A DNA stretch of 54,003 bases from an uncultured Clostridia bacterium (GTDB lineage Bacteria; Bacillota; Clostridia; Peptostreptococcales; Anaerovoracaceae). The position numbers and the translations under genes are program-made. Of the stretch, positions 33,608 through 42,636 are shown in pieces (positions within the stretch are counted from its first letter, which is position 1; each line of letters starts with the position of its first letter). The stretch lies in NCBI GenBank assembly GCA_944383465.1, contig CALWPQ010000015.1, positions 1-54,003 on the forward strand, in the 5' to 3' direction. The notes below the pieces were generated by a model that was not told the DNA's origin, searched no databases, and saw only the letters and a program-made list of their open reading frames with translations.

Positions 33608-35536
33608 ATGAAAGGCTATACAGGTGATACTATAAGAAATGTCGCACTTCTCGGCCACGGCGGCTGCGGAAAAACAACATTCCTTGAGGCAGCACTCCTC
33701 GCAACAGGCGTTATAAACAGACTCGGAAAGGTTGAAGACGGTAATACCGTATCTGACTATGACAAAATGGAGATTGAAAAGGGATATTCGATTTCACTTT
33801 CGATTGTTCCCGTTGAATATAACAAAGTAAAAATCAATTTCCTTGACACACCGGGATTTTTCGATTTTATAGGTGAAGTTGATTCTGCTATGAGAGCAGT
33901 AGACGCGGCAATGATACTTGTAGATGCATCGTCAGGGATTCAGGTAGGTACTGAAAAAGCCTGGAATTCTTGCAAGCATTACAATATGCCTAAAATGTTT
34001 GTAATCACTAAGACTGATAAGGAAAATGTGAATGTGGATCAGACAATAGCTGATCTTAAAAATAAATTTGGAACATCGGTTGTTACTCTTGATGACAGAG
34101 AAGAATTAAATGAAGCTATTGCCGAGACTGACGAAGAGCTCATGGAAAAGTATTTCGGCGGCGAAGAATTTACTGACGAAGAATTTTCAAAGGGTCTTTT
34201 AAACGGCATTGCAGAAGGTTCAATAGTACCTGTTCTCACTTGCTGCTCGCTGAAAAATGAAGGCGTAACCGAAGTTCTCGATGCAGCCGTTAAATATCTG
34301 CCAAAGGCAAGCAGCCACGCGCCGTACACGACGGTTGACGGTAAGGAAATTGCAGCGGATCCAAACGGCAAGCCAGTTGGATATGTATTCAAGACTATCG
34401 CGGATCCTTTCCTCGGCAAAATAAGCTTGGTGAAAGTGATTTCCGGTAAACTTACAAACGGTATGGAGCTTTACAATTCCAGAGCCGAAAAATCAGAAAA
34501 AATCGCCTCGATGTTCTTTATGAGAGGCAAGAGCCAGGGAGAATGCCCGTCAGCGGAAGCGGGCGATATCGTAGCTATCGCAAAACTTCAGTTTGCACAG
34601 ACAGGCGATACTCTTTCGGATAAGGCAACAGCGGCAGAGCTGCCGAGAGTAGACTTTCCGTCGCCTTCGCTCTATATCGCAGTAGAGCCTAAGACAAAGG
34701 GAGATGATGAAAAGGTCGGCACAGGACTCAATAAGCTGATGGAAGAAGATCCGTCATTCAAGCTCGAGAGAAATTCGGAGACCAAACAAACCCTTCTCGG
34801 AGGGCAGGGAGAAATTCAGCTTGGCATAATCACAGCAAAGCTCAAGGATAAATTCGGTGTTGAAGTGCAGACAGTCCCGCAGAAAATTGCTTACAGGGAA
34901 ACAATAAAAGGTTCGTCCGATGTACAGGGTAAACATAAAAAGCAGTCGGGCGGTGCAGGCCAGTATGGAGATGTACATATCAGATTTTCACCGTCACAGC
35001 AAGAGTTTGAATTTTCGGAAGAACTTTTCGGAGGGTCAATTCCTAAGAATTATGTTCCTGCTGTTGAAAAGGGATTGCTCGAATGTATGAACAAGGGTCC
35101 TCTGGCAGGTTGCAAGGTAGTAAATGTAAAAGCAGTGCTTTACGACGGATCCTACCATGATGTGGATTCCAACGAAATGGCATTTAAGATTGCGGCTTCG
35201 CTTGCCTTTAAGAAAGGTATCGTGGAAGCTAAGCCTTGCTTGCTTGAACCTGTAATGCACCTTGAGATACTCATTCCGGATGAGTATATGGGCGACGTAA
35301 TGGGTGATATGAACAAGCGCCGCGGCAAGATCCTCGGTATGGAGCCGCAGCTCGGAGGCGGACAGAAGCTGATCGCTGAAGCACCGCAGGCAGAGCTCTT
35401 CGACTATGCCATCGTGCTCCGCTCTATGACTCAGGCAAGAGGAAGTTTTACAATGGCTTTTGAAAGATACGAAGAAGTGCCGGCACAGCTTGCGGAAAAG
35501 ATCATAGCAGCGCATAAGGAAGAGGAAGAAGCATAG
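33608..35536 (+). CDS. Elongation factor G-like GTPase (FusA2 class)
   Basis: 642 residues, shorter than true EF-G (about 690). G1 is GHGGCGKTT, G3 is DTPGFFDF, G4 is TKTD; the G3 His that activates water in EF-Tu and EF-G is Phe here, as in the EF-G-2/FusA2 branch where it is Tyr or another residue. Domains II-V follow, with domain IV GAGQYGDVHI and domain V GMEPQLGGGQKL. Its role differs from translocation in vegetative cells and is not settled. Own promoter and terminator. The housekeeping fusA next to rpsG and tuf is expected elsewhere. Confidence 0.88.
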   Translation: MKGYTGDTIRNVALLGHGGCGKTTFLEAALLATGVINRLGKVEDGNTVSDYDKMEIEKGYSISLSIVPVEYNKVKINFLDTPGFFDFIGEVDSAMRAVDAAMILVDASSGIQVGTEKAWNSCKHYNMPKMFVITKTDKENVNVDQTIADLKNKFGTSVVTLDDREELNEAIAETDEELMEKYFGGEEFTDEEFSKGLLNGIAEGSIVPVLTCCSLKNEGVTEVLDAAVKYLPKASSHAPYTTVDGKEIAADPNGKPVGYVFKTIADPFLGKISLVKVISGKLTNGMELYNSRAEKSEKIASMFFMRGKSQGECPSAEAGDIVAIAKLQFAQTGDTLSDKATAAELPRVDFPSPSLYIAVEPKTKGDDEKVGTGLNKLMEEDPSFKLERNSETKQTLLGGQGEIQLGIITAKLKDKFGVEVQTVPQKIAYRETIKGSSDVQGKHKKQSGGAGQYGDVHIRFSPSQQEFEFSEELFGGSIPKNYVPAVEKGLLECMNKGPLAGCKVVNVKAVLYDGSYHDVDSNEMAFKIAASLAFKKGIVEAKPCLLEPVMHLEILIPDEYMGDVMGDMNKRRGKILGMEPQLGGGQKLIAEAPQAELFDYAIVLRSMTQARGSFTMAFERYEEVPAQLAEKIIAAHKEEEEA

Positions 35537-35558
35537 AAGCTGAGATAAGAAATAAAAG

Positions 35559-35591
35559 AAGACCGAGCCGGCTATGAGGCTCGGTCTTTTT
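35559..35591. terminator. Bidirectional terminator between EF-G-like gene and radA
   Basis: AAGACCGAGCC pairs with GGCTCGGTCTT, followed by TTTTT on the plus strand and preceded by an A-rich stretch. The last bases overlap the radA stop region. Confidence 0.85.
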
Positions 35592-37020
35592 ATATATGCG
35601 AGATGGCTTCGTACAGGCTGCGGACACCGATAATCTTGATACTGCGCGGAATATCACTGCCTTTTTCTGCAAGCTTTGCAGCGTTGCGCTGAGGCATTAG
35701 TACGCGTGTAAAACCCATGCGCGCCGCTTCTTTTATGATTTTATCGGCGTTTTTTATAGTGCGCAGTTCTCCTGTGAGCCCTATTTCACCAAGAAAGAGC
35801 GTCTTGGGGTCTATAGGAATGCGCTTGTATGCAGAATATACAGCCATCGCGACAGCAAGGTCAATTGAAGTGTCCTCAGGCCTAAGACCGCCGACAATAT
35901 TTACATATATATCGTGATTTATAAGCGATATACCGGCTTTTCTGTCGAGTACGGCAAGTATCATATTGAGGCGTGTATTGTCAACACCAATTGCAGTGCG
36001 CCTTGCGAAGCCGACATTAGCTGGCGCCGCCAGAGCCTGAATCTCGAGCAACAGAGGCCGGGTGCCTTCATATACGGCCGTTACTGCGGCGCCTTCTAAG
36101 GCCAAATCCATACCTTCGAGAAAGCTTTCAGAAAGGTTGGGTACTTCTATCAGTCCTTCTTCTGCCATTTCAAAAGCACCGATCTCACTCGTAGTGCCGA
36201 ATCTGTTCTTATGAGAGCGCAGTATGCGCAGATCTTGACTGCGTTCACCCGTAAAATTGAGTACACAATCCACAAGATGTTCTACGATTTTAGGGCCGGC
36301 AAGTTCGCCGCTCTTTGTAACATGAGCTACTATGAAAATAGGAACGCCTGTTACTTTGCCGACGCGCATCAGAATATTGCCGCAGGCACGCACCTGAGAT
36401 ACGCTGCCGGGCGCGGAATCCATATCGGCCGTATACATAGTCTGAATAGAGTCGATGATGACAAATACGGGTGCGAGCGCTTTGCATATTTCCTCAACGT
36501 TTTCCATATTGGTTTCGGAAAGTATGAAAAGATTGCCAAGATCCTGCCCGCCGCATACGCGGTCAGCGCGCATTTTAATCTGCTCTTCAGATTCCTCGCC
36601 GGAGACATAGAGTACCTTGCCGTATCGTCTGGCGATATTGGCGGCAGCCTGTATTATGATTGTTGATTTTCCTATGCCGGGCTCTCCCGAGATCAGGGTC
36701 AGGGAGCCTTTGACAAGACCGCCGCCCAATACGCGGTTCAGCTCTCCGATTTCTGTGTCGAGGCGCGTGTACGCTTCACCGCTGATTTCCGTAAGCGGCA
36801 GCGCCTTTGCATGCCCGGCGGCGCGGCCTCCGCTCGTTCTTGCTCCGTGCGCGCCGCCAATACCGCTCATACTGCGGCTGCGCTTATCGTCTTCGTTTAC
36901 ATCTATTATTTTTTCTTCGACCATTGTATTCCAAGCGCCGCAGATGCATTGACCCATCCATTTAGGACTTTCGTATCCGCATTCCTGACATACAAATACG
37001 GTCTTTGCTTTTTTTGCCAT
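35590..37020 (-). CDS. radA: DNA repair protein RadA (Sms)
   Basis: 476 residues, standard length. N-terminal zinc finger C-x2-C...C-x-C (VCQECGYESPKWMGQCICGAW), RecA-like core with Walker A GEPGIGKST, the RadA-specific KNRFG motif and a C-terminal Lon-like domain (GLRPEDTSIDLAVAMA). It drives branch migration in recombination repair. ATG 37020 follows GCGGAGG; an upstream in-frame ATG is rejected. Confidence 0.94.
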   Translation of the reverse strand: MAKKAKTVFVCQECGYESPKWMGQCICGAWNTMVEEKIIDVNEDDKRSRSMSGIGGAHGARTSGGRAAGHAKALPLTEISGEAYTRLDTEIGELNRVLGGGLVKGSLTLISGEPGIGKSTIIIQAAANIARRYGKVLYVSGEESEEQIKMRADRVCGGQDLGNLFILSETNMENVEEICKALAPVFVIIDSIQTMYTADMDSAPGSVSQVRACGNILMRVGKVTGVPIFIVAHVTKSGELAGPKIVEHLVDCVLNFTGERSQDLRILRSHKNRFGTTSEIGAFEMAEEGLIEVPNLSESFLEGMDLALEGAAVTAVYEGTRPLLLEIQALAAPANVGFARRTAIGVDNTRLNMILAVLDRKAGISLINHDIYVNIVGGLRPEDTSIDLAVAMAVYSAYKRIPIDPKTLFLGEIGLTGELRTIKNADKIIKEAARMGFTRVLMPQRNAAKLAEKGSDIPRSIKIIGVRSLYEAISHI

Positions 37021-37055
37021 AAGCATTTCCTCCGCATTTTGCTGCAAATTTATTA

Positions 37056-37082
37056 GGCGGCAGTGATAACTTCATTGCCGCC
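37056..37082. terminator. Hairpin between histidine kinase gene and radA
   Basis: GGCGGCA pairs with TGCCGCC. On the minus strand, the direction of the kinase message, the following tract is TAATAAATTT, so termination there may be partial. Confidence 0.45.
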
Positions 37083-37088
37083 GTATTT

Positions 37089-38579
37089 TTATTTATTGAT
37101 GTTTTTTTCTGCATTTCGCAGATCGCTTTTCTGAGCGATATTAAGCTCGAACCAGAAAGTGCTGCCTTGTCCGAGTTTGCTGTTTACTCCGAAATCGGCG
37201 TTATGAAGAGAGAGTATGCTTTTGACAATAGAAAGTCCGAGACCGCTGCCGCTTGTTGCGCGTACATGATTTGTGCTGGCCTTGTAATATCGATCCCAGA
37301 TGTTGTCAAGCTCCGACGGCTCTATTCCCATTCCATGATCTGTCACCTCAAAGCGCATTTTGCCGTGGTGTTTTTTGATGCTGATATAGACGGTACGATC
37401 CGTACCGCAGTATTTTACGGCGTTATTGATGAGGTTGGAGATAACCTGTTTTATCTTTGCTTCGTCGGCATAGACATTGATTACGTCCGGACAGTCGAGA
37501 AGCAGTGTGTAGCCTTCCTGCTCTACAAATACATCATAAGACCGGAGAATAGATTCGGTGACTTCCTTTATCGAGAATACTGTCTTGGTAAGCGCGCTGA
37601 CACCCGACTGCACTTTTGACATAGTGAGCATATCGGAAACAAGTACATTGAGCCTGTCCGCCTCGTCTATTATTACTTGCAGATGCGCATTTCGTTTTTC
37701 GGGATTGTCGCCGGAGAGGTCGCGTATCATTTCTGCATAGGATTTTACCATTGTGAGAGGCGTCCTCAGATCATGCGAGACATTGGCAATCAGGTCTCGC
37801 TGCATATTGTCGGCGCGTTCGAGCTGCATAGAAGTGTACGTAAGTGTGTCTGCCAGGTTTATTATTTCCGAATAATGTTCTCCGCGGAAGCGTATGCCGT
37901 ACTCGCCCTTTGCAAGCCTCTTAGCCGTTTGGCTTATATTTGAAAGCGGAATGGATACCCGGCGCGAGAGATATATGCCGAGCATTGCCGCAAACAGAAG
38001 CGAGATAACGGTTACATATGTGAGCTGCACGCGCAGTATTGTGACCGTAGATTCTACTGGATAAAGCGGCGAAAAAATGTATAGCATTACTTCGCTTCCC
38101 GCAGTACGGTCGAGATACGTGCCATACGCAAGGGTGTTATAGTTGGTACCGCTTACAGGTATTCTGATAGCTACACTCGGTGCGGTGCTTTCTGAAAGAG
38201 ATTTCTTTAAAGCGCCGATTTCCTTTATATAGGCGCTCAGGCTGGCGTGAGAGCTGCCGTATGTCATAGGCTCGAAGATGACAGAGCCGCCCGATGTTTC
38301 TATGTGAATATAAAGGTCATTGCTTGAAGAAAGCTCAGATACGTATTCGACAAAATCCTCGTTGCCATAGTGTGTCATAATCTGATGGGCGATTTTATTA
38401 GTGTCTTTAATCTTCATTTCCTCATAGTAATTATTGAGAAAAAATATCTGTAGAAACCAGAGCACTATCATAAGTGCGAGCGCAAAGAGGATGAAGTGGA
38501 GTCCGAGTTTAAATTTAAGACTGTGAAAGTCGGGCTTTATCCTGCTGAAAAAGCCTTCGAAATTAGTTTTCGACTTCAA
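37089..38579 (-). CDS. Sensor histidine kinase
   Basis: 496 residues. Membrane segment 1 (about 25-50), an extracellular domain of about 120 residues, membrane segment 2 (about 180-205), a HAMP region, then HisKA with H in NVSHDLRTPLTMVKSYAEM and HATPase with N (NLINNAVKYC), G1 (DHGMGIEP) and G2 (SGSGLGLSIVKS) boxes. It is the partner of the response regulator upstream and overlaps it by 17 bases. The stimulus cannot be read; the envelope operon directly upstream suggests a cell-surface signal. Confidence 0.92.
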   Translation of the reverse strand: MKSKTNFEGFFSRIKPDFHSLKFKLGLHFILFALALMIVLWFLQIFFLNNYYEEMKIKDTNKIAHQIMTHYGNEDFVEYVSELSSSNDLYIHIETSGGSVIFEPMTYGSSHASLSAYIKEIGALKKSLSESTAPSVAIRIPVSGTNYNTLAYGTYLDRTAGSEVMLYIFSPLYPVESTVTILRVQLTYVTVISLLFAAMLGIYLSRRVSIPLSNISQTAKRLAKGEYGIRFRGEHYSEIINLADTLTYTSMQLERADNMQRDLIANVSHDLRTPLTMVKSYAEMIRDLSGDNPEKRNAHLQVIIDEADRLNVLVSDMLTMSKVQSGVSALTKTVFSIKEVTESILRSYDVFVEQEGYTLLLDCPDVINVYADEAKIKQVISNLINNAVKYCGTDRTVYISIKKHHGKMRFEVTDHGMGIEPSELDNIWDRYYKASTNHVRATSGSGLGLSIVKSILSLHNADFGVNSKLGQGSTFWFELNIAQKSDLRNAEKNINK

Positions 38580-39240
38580 ATTTGTAACCTACCCCTCTGA
38601 GTGTAACTATGTAATCTCTGTAAGGACCGAGATTATTTCTGAGATTTTTTATATGAGTATCTATGGTGCGGTCGTCACCGAAGAAATCGTAGCCCCAGAT
38701 GTCCTGTAGCAGCTTGTCGCGGGAAAGCGCAAGGTTTCTGTTCTTGACAAGGTAAAACAGGAGCTCGTACTCTTTCGGCGTAAGCTCTGCCTTTTCGCCG
38801 TCTATAGTAACTGTGCGCGCAGGCATATTGATGACGAGTCCGCCAAAGGAAAGCTCGTCAGAATCGCTGGGAGCTGAGGCCTTATTCCTTGAAATTACTG
38901 CGTTTACGCGTGCAATAAGCTCTTTGGGACTGAAAGGTTTTACGACATAGTCGTCTATTCCAAGCTCAAAACCAAACAGCTTGTCGTATTCCTCACCGCG
39001 GGCAGAGAGCATAATAATAGGAATATCTTTGATTTTTTTTATCTCTTTGCAGGCTGAAAAGCCGTCGAGCTTCGGCATCATCACATCCATAATTATTAAA
39101 TCGTAATCATTGAGCTTTACAAGACCGATAGCGCTCATACCGTCTGCGGCTTCATCCGTTTCAAAGCCGTTGAACTCGGCGTACTCGCGTATAACTTCGC
39201 GGATTTTTTGTTCATCGTCCACTATAAGCAGTTTGTACAT
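38563..39240 (-). CDS. OmpR/PhoB-family response regulator
   Basis: 225 residues. The receiver domain has the phospho-acceptor Asp in LIIMDVMMPKLDG and Lys in VVKPFSPKEL; the winged-helix C-domain ends with DDRTIDTHIKNLRNNLGPYRDYIVTLRGVGYKF. AAGGAG precedes the ATG. An inverted repeat (39269-39310) in its leader may be its own binding site. Confidence 0.93.
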   Translation of the reverse strand: MYKLLIVDDEQKIREVIREYAEFNGFETDEAADGMSAIGLVKLNDYDLIIMDVMMPKLDGFSACKEIKKIKDIPIIMLSARGEEYDKLFGFELGIDDYVVKPFSPKELIARVNAVISRNKASAPSDSDELSFGGLVINMPARTVTIDGEKAELTPKEYELLFYLVKNRNLALSRDKLLQDIWGYDFFGDDRTIDTHIKNLRNNLGPYRDYIVTLRGVGYKFEVEN

Positions 39241-39268
39241 AACAACATCTCCTTATAATAAAATACTT

Positions 39269-39310
39269 TTATGGTAATATCAAGCTAATATTTGTATAAT
39301 AATACCATAA
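39269..39310. promoter_or_regulatory. Inverted repeat upstream of response regulator
   Basis: TTATGGTA and TACCATAA are perfect inverted half-sites 26 bases apart in the 159-base gap before the regulator gene. Possible autoregulatory site. OmpR-type regulators more often bind direct repeats, so a different factor is also possible. Confidence 0.4.
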
Positions 39311-39399
39311 TATTAACGCAAAAGTGTGTAGCTTTTGTGATTATTACTATAATTATATCATATCCGCGGTTTTCTGAAAATATTTTGTGATGGTTTGTT

Positions 39400-40419
39400 T
39401 TACTGATTTGGCAGTCTTCTTAAAGATAGCACGGCTGTCATAATACCGCTGAACGCAACCGGAAGATAGTAGCCGATGAGTCGGCACAGGATTACGGACG
39501 GCAGAATAAAAGTGCTGCCGAATACCTGAGCATATACAGTGGAAATCGCTGCTTCGGAGATGCCGACACCGCCGGGCGTAGGTACGGCATCGGCAATAAT
39601 GATGACTGAGCCCTGAAGTGCGAGCAGATCAAGCATATTAAAGCCGTATAGTCCAAAGGCCTGAAATACAAAAAACGGCACTGAAAATATTATTAAGACT
39701 TGAAGAAACGTAACAGGCTGTATGCGCAGGAATATCGAAAGATTTTCTTTTATATAGGCCGCGCTCTCGCGGTAGTGTTCGCTGTAGCTTAAAAGTGCGC
39801 TTTCGATTTTGTGAGGACGTTTTATGAACTTGATTTTAGTAAATATCTTTGTCAGAAAGCATCCGAGCGCTGCTATCATATGGGGCCGAAATATGAGCGC
39901 GAGAAAAAAGAAAAGGAGCGCTGCGTGAATTAAAAAGCCTGCGATGAGCAGCGCCTTGAATGCGCCGACCATTTCTCCTATGAGACGCCATCTGAATACG
40001 AGTGCGGTGGTGTAAATGCCGATTATTCCCGCGTGATAGCTCATATTATACATAAGGAGCGCTACTGAGGCGCTGCCGACAGGTATGCCGTCCTTTGACA
40101 TATAGTAGAGCTGCGCGGGTTGCCCGCCCGAGGCGCTTGGCGTTACCGATGTGAAATAGTGGCCGGCAAAGGCATAGCGCATACAGGAACGAAGCGGCCT
40201 GTCGTGATGAAGTACTTTTAGGAGCACTTTTAGATTAAAGCCTTCACATGATACTGCGAAAAGCATAAGTACGATACCGAAAAGCAAGATCACGGTATTG
40301 GTGCCTGATGCCGCGGAGATGATGTCGTGCGGGCTTGACTCGCGCAGCAGAAACGTGAAAACTGTAAATATAAGAAGTAAATATAAGAAGGTATTTTTTA
40401 TGCAGCTTTTAAGGTTCAT
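39400..40419 (-). CDS. YbhN/LPG-synthase-type flippase-like membrane protein
   Basis: 339 residues with about eight membrane segments, of the lysylphosphatidylglycerol synthase transmembrane-region family (formerly UPF0104). The TPSASGGQPAQLYYMSKDGIPVG motif and VPTPGGVGISEAAISTVYA are diagnostic. It lacks the cytosolic synthase domain, so it likely flips or assists a lipid rather than making one. Third gene of a minus-strand operon; overlaps the deacetylase by four bases (ATGA). Confidence 0.88.
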   Translation of the reverse strand: MNLKSCIKNTFLYLLLIFTVFTFLLRESSPHDIISAASGTNTVILLFGIVLMLFAVSCEGFNLKVLLKVLHHDRPLRSCMRYAFAGHYFTSVTPSASGGQPAQLYYMSKDGIPVGSASVALLMYNMSYHAGIIGIYTTALVFRWRLIGEMVGAFKALLIAGFLIHAALLFFFLALIFRPHMIAALGCFLTKIFTKIKFIKRPHKIESALLSYSEHYRESAAYIKENLSIFLRIQPVTFLQVLIIFSVPFFVFQAFGLYGFNMLDLLALQGSVIIIADAVPTPGGVGISEAAISTVYAQVFGSTFILPSVILCRLIGYYLPVAFSGIMTAVLSLRRLPNQ

Positions 40420-41087
40420 AAGATAAGCCCCCTTTCTCGTGCTTCTTCAAACGAAAGGAATTTGTAGCCGCAGGATTTGCGGTTGTCGATGTATTCCGAC
40501 AACGCTTCAATCATCCGTGCGGGAGCATCAGGCGCGCCGCCGGTGCCTTCGCCTGAATCGTGCAGGCAGATGAGACTGCCGTTTATGGTACGTGTAAAGA
40601 GCTTGTATTTGAGATCATGCACAGTGCTTGCTGCGCGCCAGTCCTGAACCATTGTACTCCAAAAACACAGCTTGAGACCTAAACGTTTTACTGCACGCAG
40701 ATAAAACGGCGTAAGCATACCCCATGGAGGGCGGAAATACGAGATGGTGACGCCTTGCTGTGCGAGAAGCTTGATGCCGCGCCTTAAATATTCTTCCGCG
40801 CGGCGCGTACCTATATAAAAGAACTTGCGGTGATCGGGAGAATGGTATTCAATTCTGTGTCCCTCTTCTTTCATACGTCTGATGATTTCGGGGTGCTGCG
40901 CCGCTTTTTCAGCCACCACAAAAAATACAGCCTGTACATTTTTTTCACGCAGCAGGTCAAGAAGTGCATCCGTATAGCGGCTGTCGGGACCGTCGTCGAA
41001 GGAGAGAAGTATTTCGCGGGTGCGGAATTTGCGCGCCACTTTCTTCTTGTTTATTTCTTTATATATAAATCCGAATATACTAAACAC
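40416..41087 (-). CDS. Polysaccharide deacetylase (NodB-type)
   Basis: 223 residues of the carbohydrate esterase 4 family. Motif 1 SFDDGPD, motif 2 HSPDH, motif 3 FRPPWG, and the DW of motif 4 (VQDWRA) are present, with the final LHD (LICLHDSGEG), so it should be active. It removes acetyl groups from a sugar polymer or glycolipid. The N-terminus holds a short hydrophobic start and a basic stretch. Overlaps genes on both sides by 8 and 4 bases. Confidence 0.9.
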   Translation of the reverse strand: MFSIFGFIYKEINKKKVARKFRTREILLSFDDGPDSRYTDALLDLLREKNVQAVFFVVAEKAAQHPEIIRRMKEEGHRIEYHSPDHRKFFYIGTRRAEEYLRRGIKLLAQQGVTISYFRPPWGMLTPFYLRAVKRLGLKLCFWSTMVQDWRAASTVHDLKYKLFTRTINGSLICLHDSGEGTGGAPDAPARMIEALSEYIDNRKSCGYKFLSFEEARERGLIL

Positions 41088-42354
41088 ATTCTCGTCTCAC
41101 TTTCTTTTCGTTTTCAAATGAAGAAATGTAGTGCGCAAGCGCGCCTGGAGCAAAGCTGCGCTTCATATTTCTCATATTGTTTTTTATCGCTTGCTGTCTC
41201 TTGCTGTCGCGCACGGCTCTTTCAATGGTGTCAATACCCTCTTCAAAGCTTGTATTGAGCAGCACTCCAAGTCCGTTGCGCCCGATAAAGTCGCTGTTTG
41301 CCGCTTCCTGACAGAGCGCGGGCTTTGCAAGGATAAGAGGCGTGCAGGCATTTACGGCTTCGAAGGTTGTGATACCGCCGGGTTTTGTGAGGAGCCAGTC
41401 TGAATTTTTGATGTAATTTTCAATGTCGTCTGTAAACGGCATAAAATTTATGTTATCGTACTTTCCCGTAAATCTATTCAGGAGCGCTTTGTTTTTACCG
41501 GTGATAACGGTGGTGCTGAGTCCGTTTATGCGGGCGAGGCGGTCGTAAAAACTTTTTTCCTTTGGAAGCAGACCGAGGCCGCCGCCCATCACAAGCAGGT
41601 GTTTATCACCGTTGTCTTCGCACGGCTCGGAAACGTTGTATACGCCTGCACAGGCGTTAGGATTTATACTGCTGTGCGCTTTTGCACCATAAAGATGCGG
41701 ATCGCAGCTGCCTTGCGCATAGTCATAAAAGCCGAAAGAGCTCTTATCTTTATACTCAGCGCATATTTTAGTATCATATGCCAAGGAAGCGCGCGGATTG
41801 CAAAATCCGCTGCGTACAGGTATACCGGTCACCGCAATTTTATTTTCGGGAATGCCTATGTTTATAAGGTCGCGCTTTGTCTCTTCTGCTGCCGCAAGGT
41901 AGAGATCCACATTTTTGTCTACCCATTTTCCGTGAATGCCGATGTCCGTGATACAGGTTATAAATGGTGTATCGCAGGCGTATTTTTCGATGTAGCGTCC
42001 TATGTGTTTGTTGCAGCCGGAATATGTGGATATTAGTATATCTGCATCTGTATTTTGCACGGCTTTTTTGACAGCCTTCATAAATATCGAGCCGCAGGAT
42101 GCTTTTCTTGCGCTCTGCGGATTTTCTATCTCCGTACAAAGTTTGTATATGTGGTTATAAATACCGCAGCCGCGGGCTATAAGCGCGCTGTAGGCGTCGT
42201 ACATAAGCCGTGCCTTTTTCCCCAAGAGCATATTCATAAAATCACAGATAATGATATTGTCACCCGGTCTTTGAAGCTGGAGCTGTTCCTTTATAGCTTC
42301 GGCGGCATAGTAGTGGCCCATGCCGAATCTGCTCGTCATAATTAAAATATTCAT
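41080..42354 (-). CDS. MGDG synthase/MurG-like glycosyltransferase
   Basis: 424 residues, GT-B fold. The opening ILIMTSRFGMGHYYAAEAIKEQL is the MGDG synthase N-domain pattern (as in UgtP and MGD1), ending with a UDP-sugar site KPGGITTFEAVNACTPLILAKPA. Likely transfers a sugar to diacylglycerol or a lipid-linked acceptor. First gene of an operon with a deacetylase and a flippase-like protein, suggesting one glycolipid or polymer is made, trimmed and moved across the membrane. Confidence 0.88.
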   Translation of the reverse strand: MNILIMTSRFGMGHYYAAEAIKEQLQLQRPGDNIIICDFMNMLLGKKARLMYDAYSALIARGCGIYNHIYKLCTEIENPQSARKASCGSIFMKAVKKAVQNTDADILISTYSGCNKHIGRYIEKYACDTPFITCITDIGIHGKWVDKNVDLYLAAAEETKRDLINIGIPENKIAVTGIPVRSGFCNPRASLAYDTKICAEYKDKSSFGFYDYAQGSCDPHLYGAKAHSSINPNACAGVYNVSEPCEDNGDKHLLVMGGGLGLLPKEKSFYDRLARINGLSTTVITGKNKALLNRFTGKYDNINFMPFTDDIENYIKNSDWLLTKPGGITTFEAVNACTPLILAKPALCQEAANSDFIGRNGLGVLLNTSFEEGIDTIERAVRDSKRQQAIKNNMRNMKRSFAPGALAHYISSFENEKKVRRECV

Positions 42355-42569
42355 CCCAATTCCCCCTATTTATGCGATACATAGTTGTCTTTTAAATTAC
42401 ATAAACAGTGTAGCTTCTAAATCTTTCTTAGAAATGTAAAAAATATTAAGAAATGATTAAAGGATTATAAACTTTTGTTAATATTTGAGTTTTTTGATAT
42501 AAAAAGGGCTTGCGGGGGGTGCAGTAAATGGTATAGAGCGGAAATTTACCGTAGACCAAACATAGCGCC

Positions 42570-42604
42570 GAAAGATTGACTTTCCTGCCGAAAGGGTATA
42601 CTAT
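42570..42604 (+). promoter_or_regulatory. Promoter and periodic half-sites of MoxR/VWA/ankyrin operon
   Basis: TTGACT (42576-42581), 17 bases, TACTAT (42599-42604) form a modest promoter. Three half-sites GAAAG, CTTTC, GAAAG begin at 42570, 42580 and 42590, exactly 10 bases apart, overlapping the -35 box. They could bind a regulator on one face of the helix. GCCGAAAG is directly repeated 20 bases apart. Confidence 0.5.
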
Positions 42605-42636
42605 TAGTACTATAAAACGGAGAAAATCATAGTATT

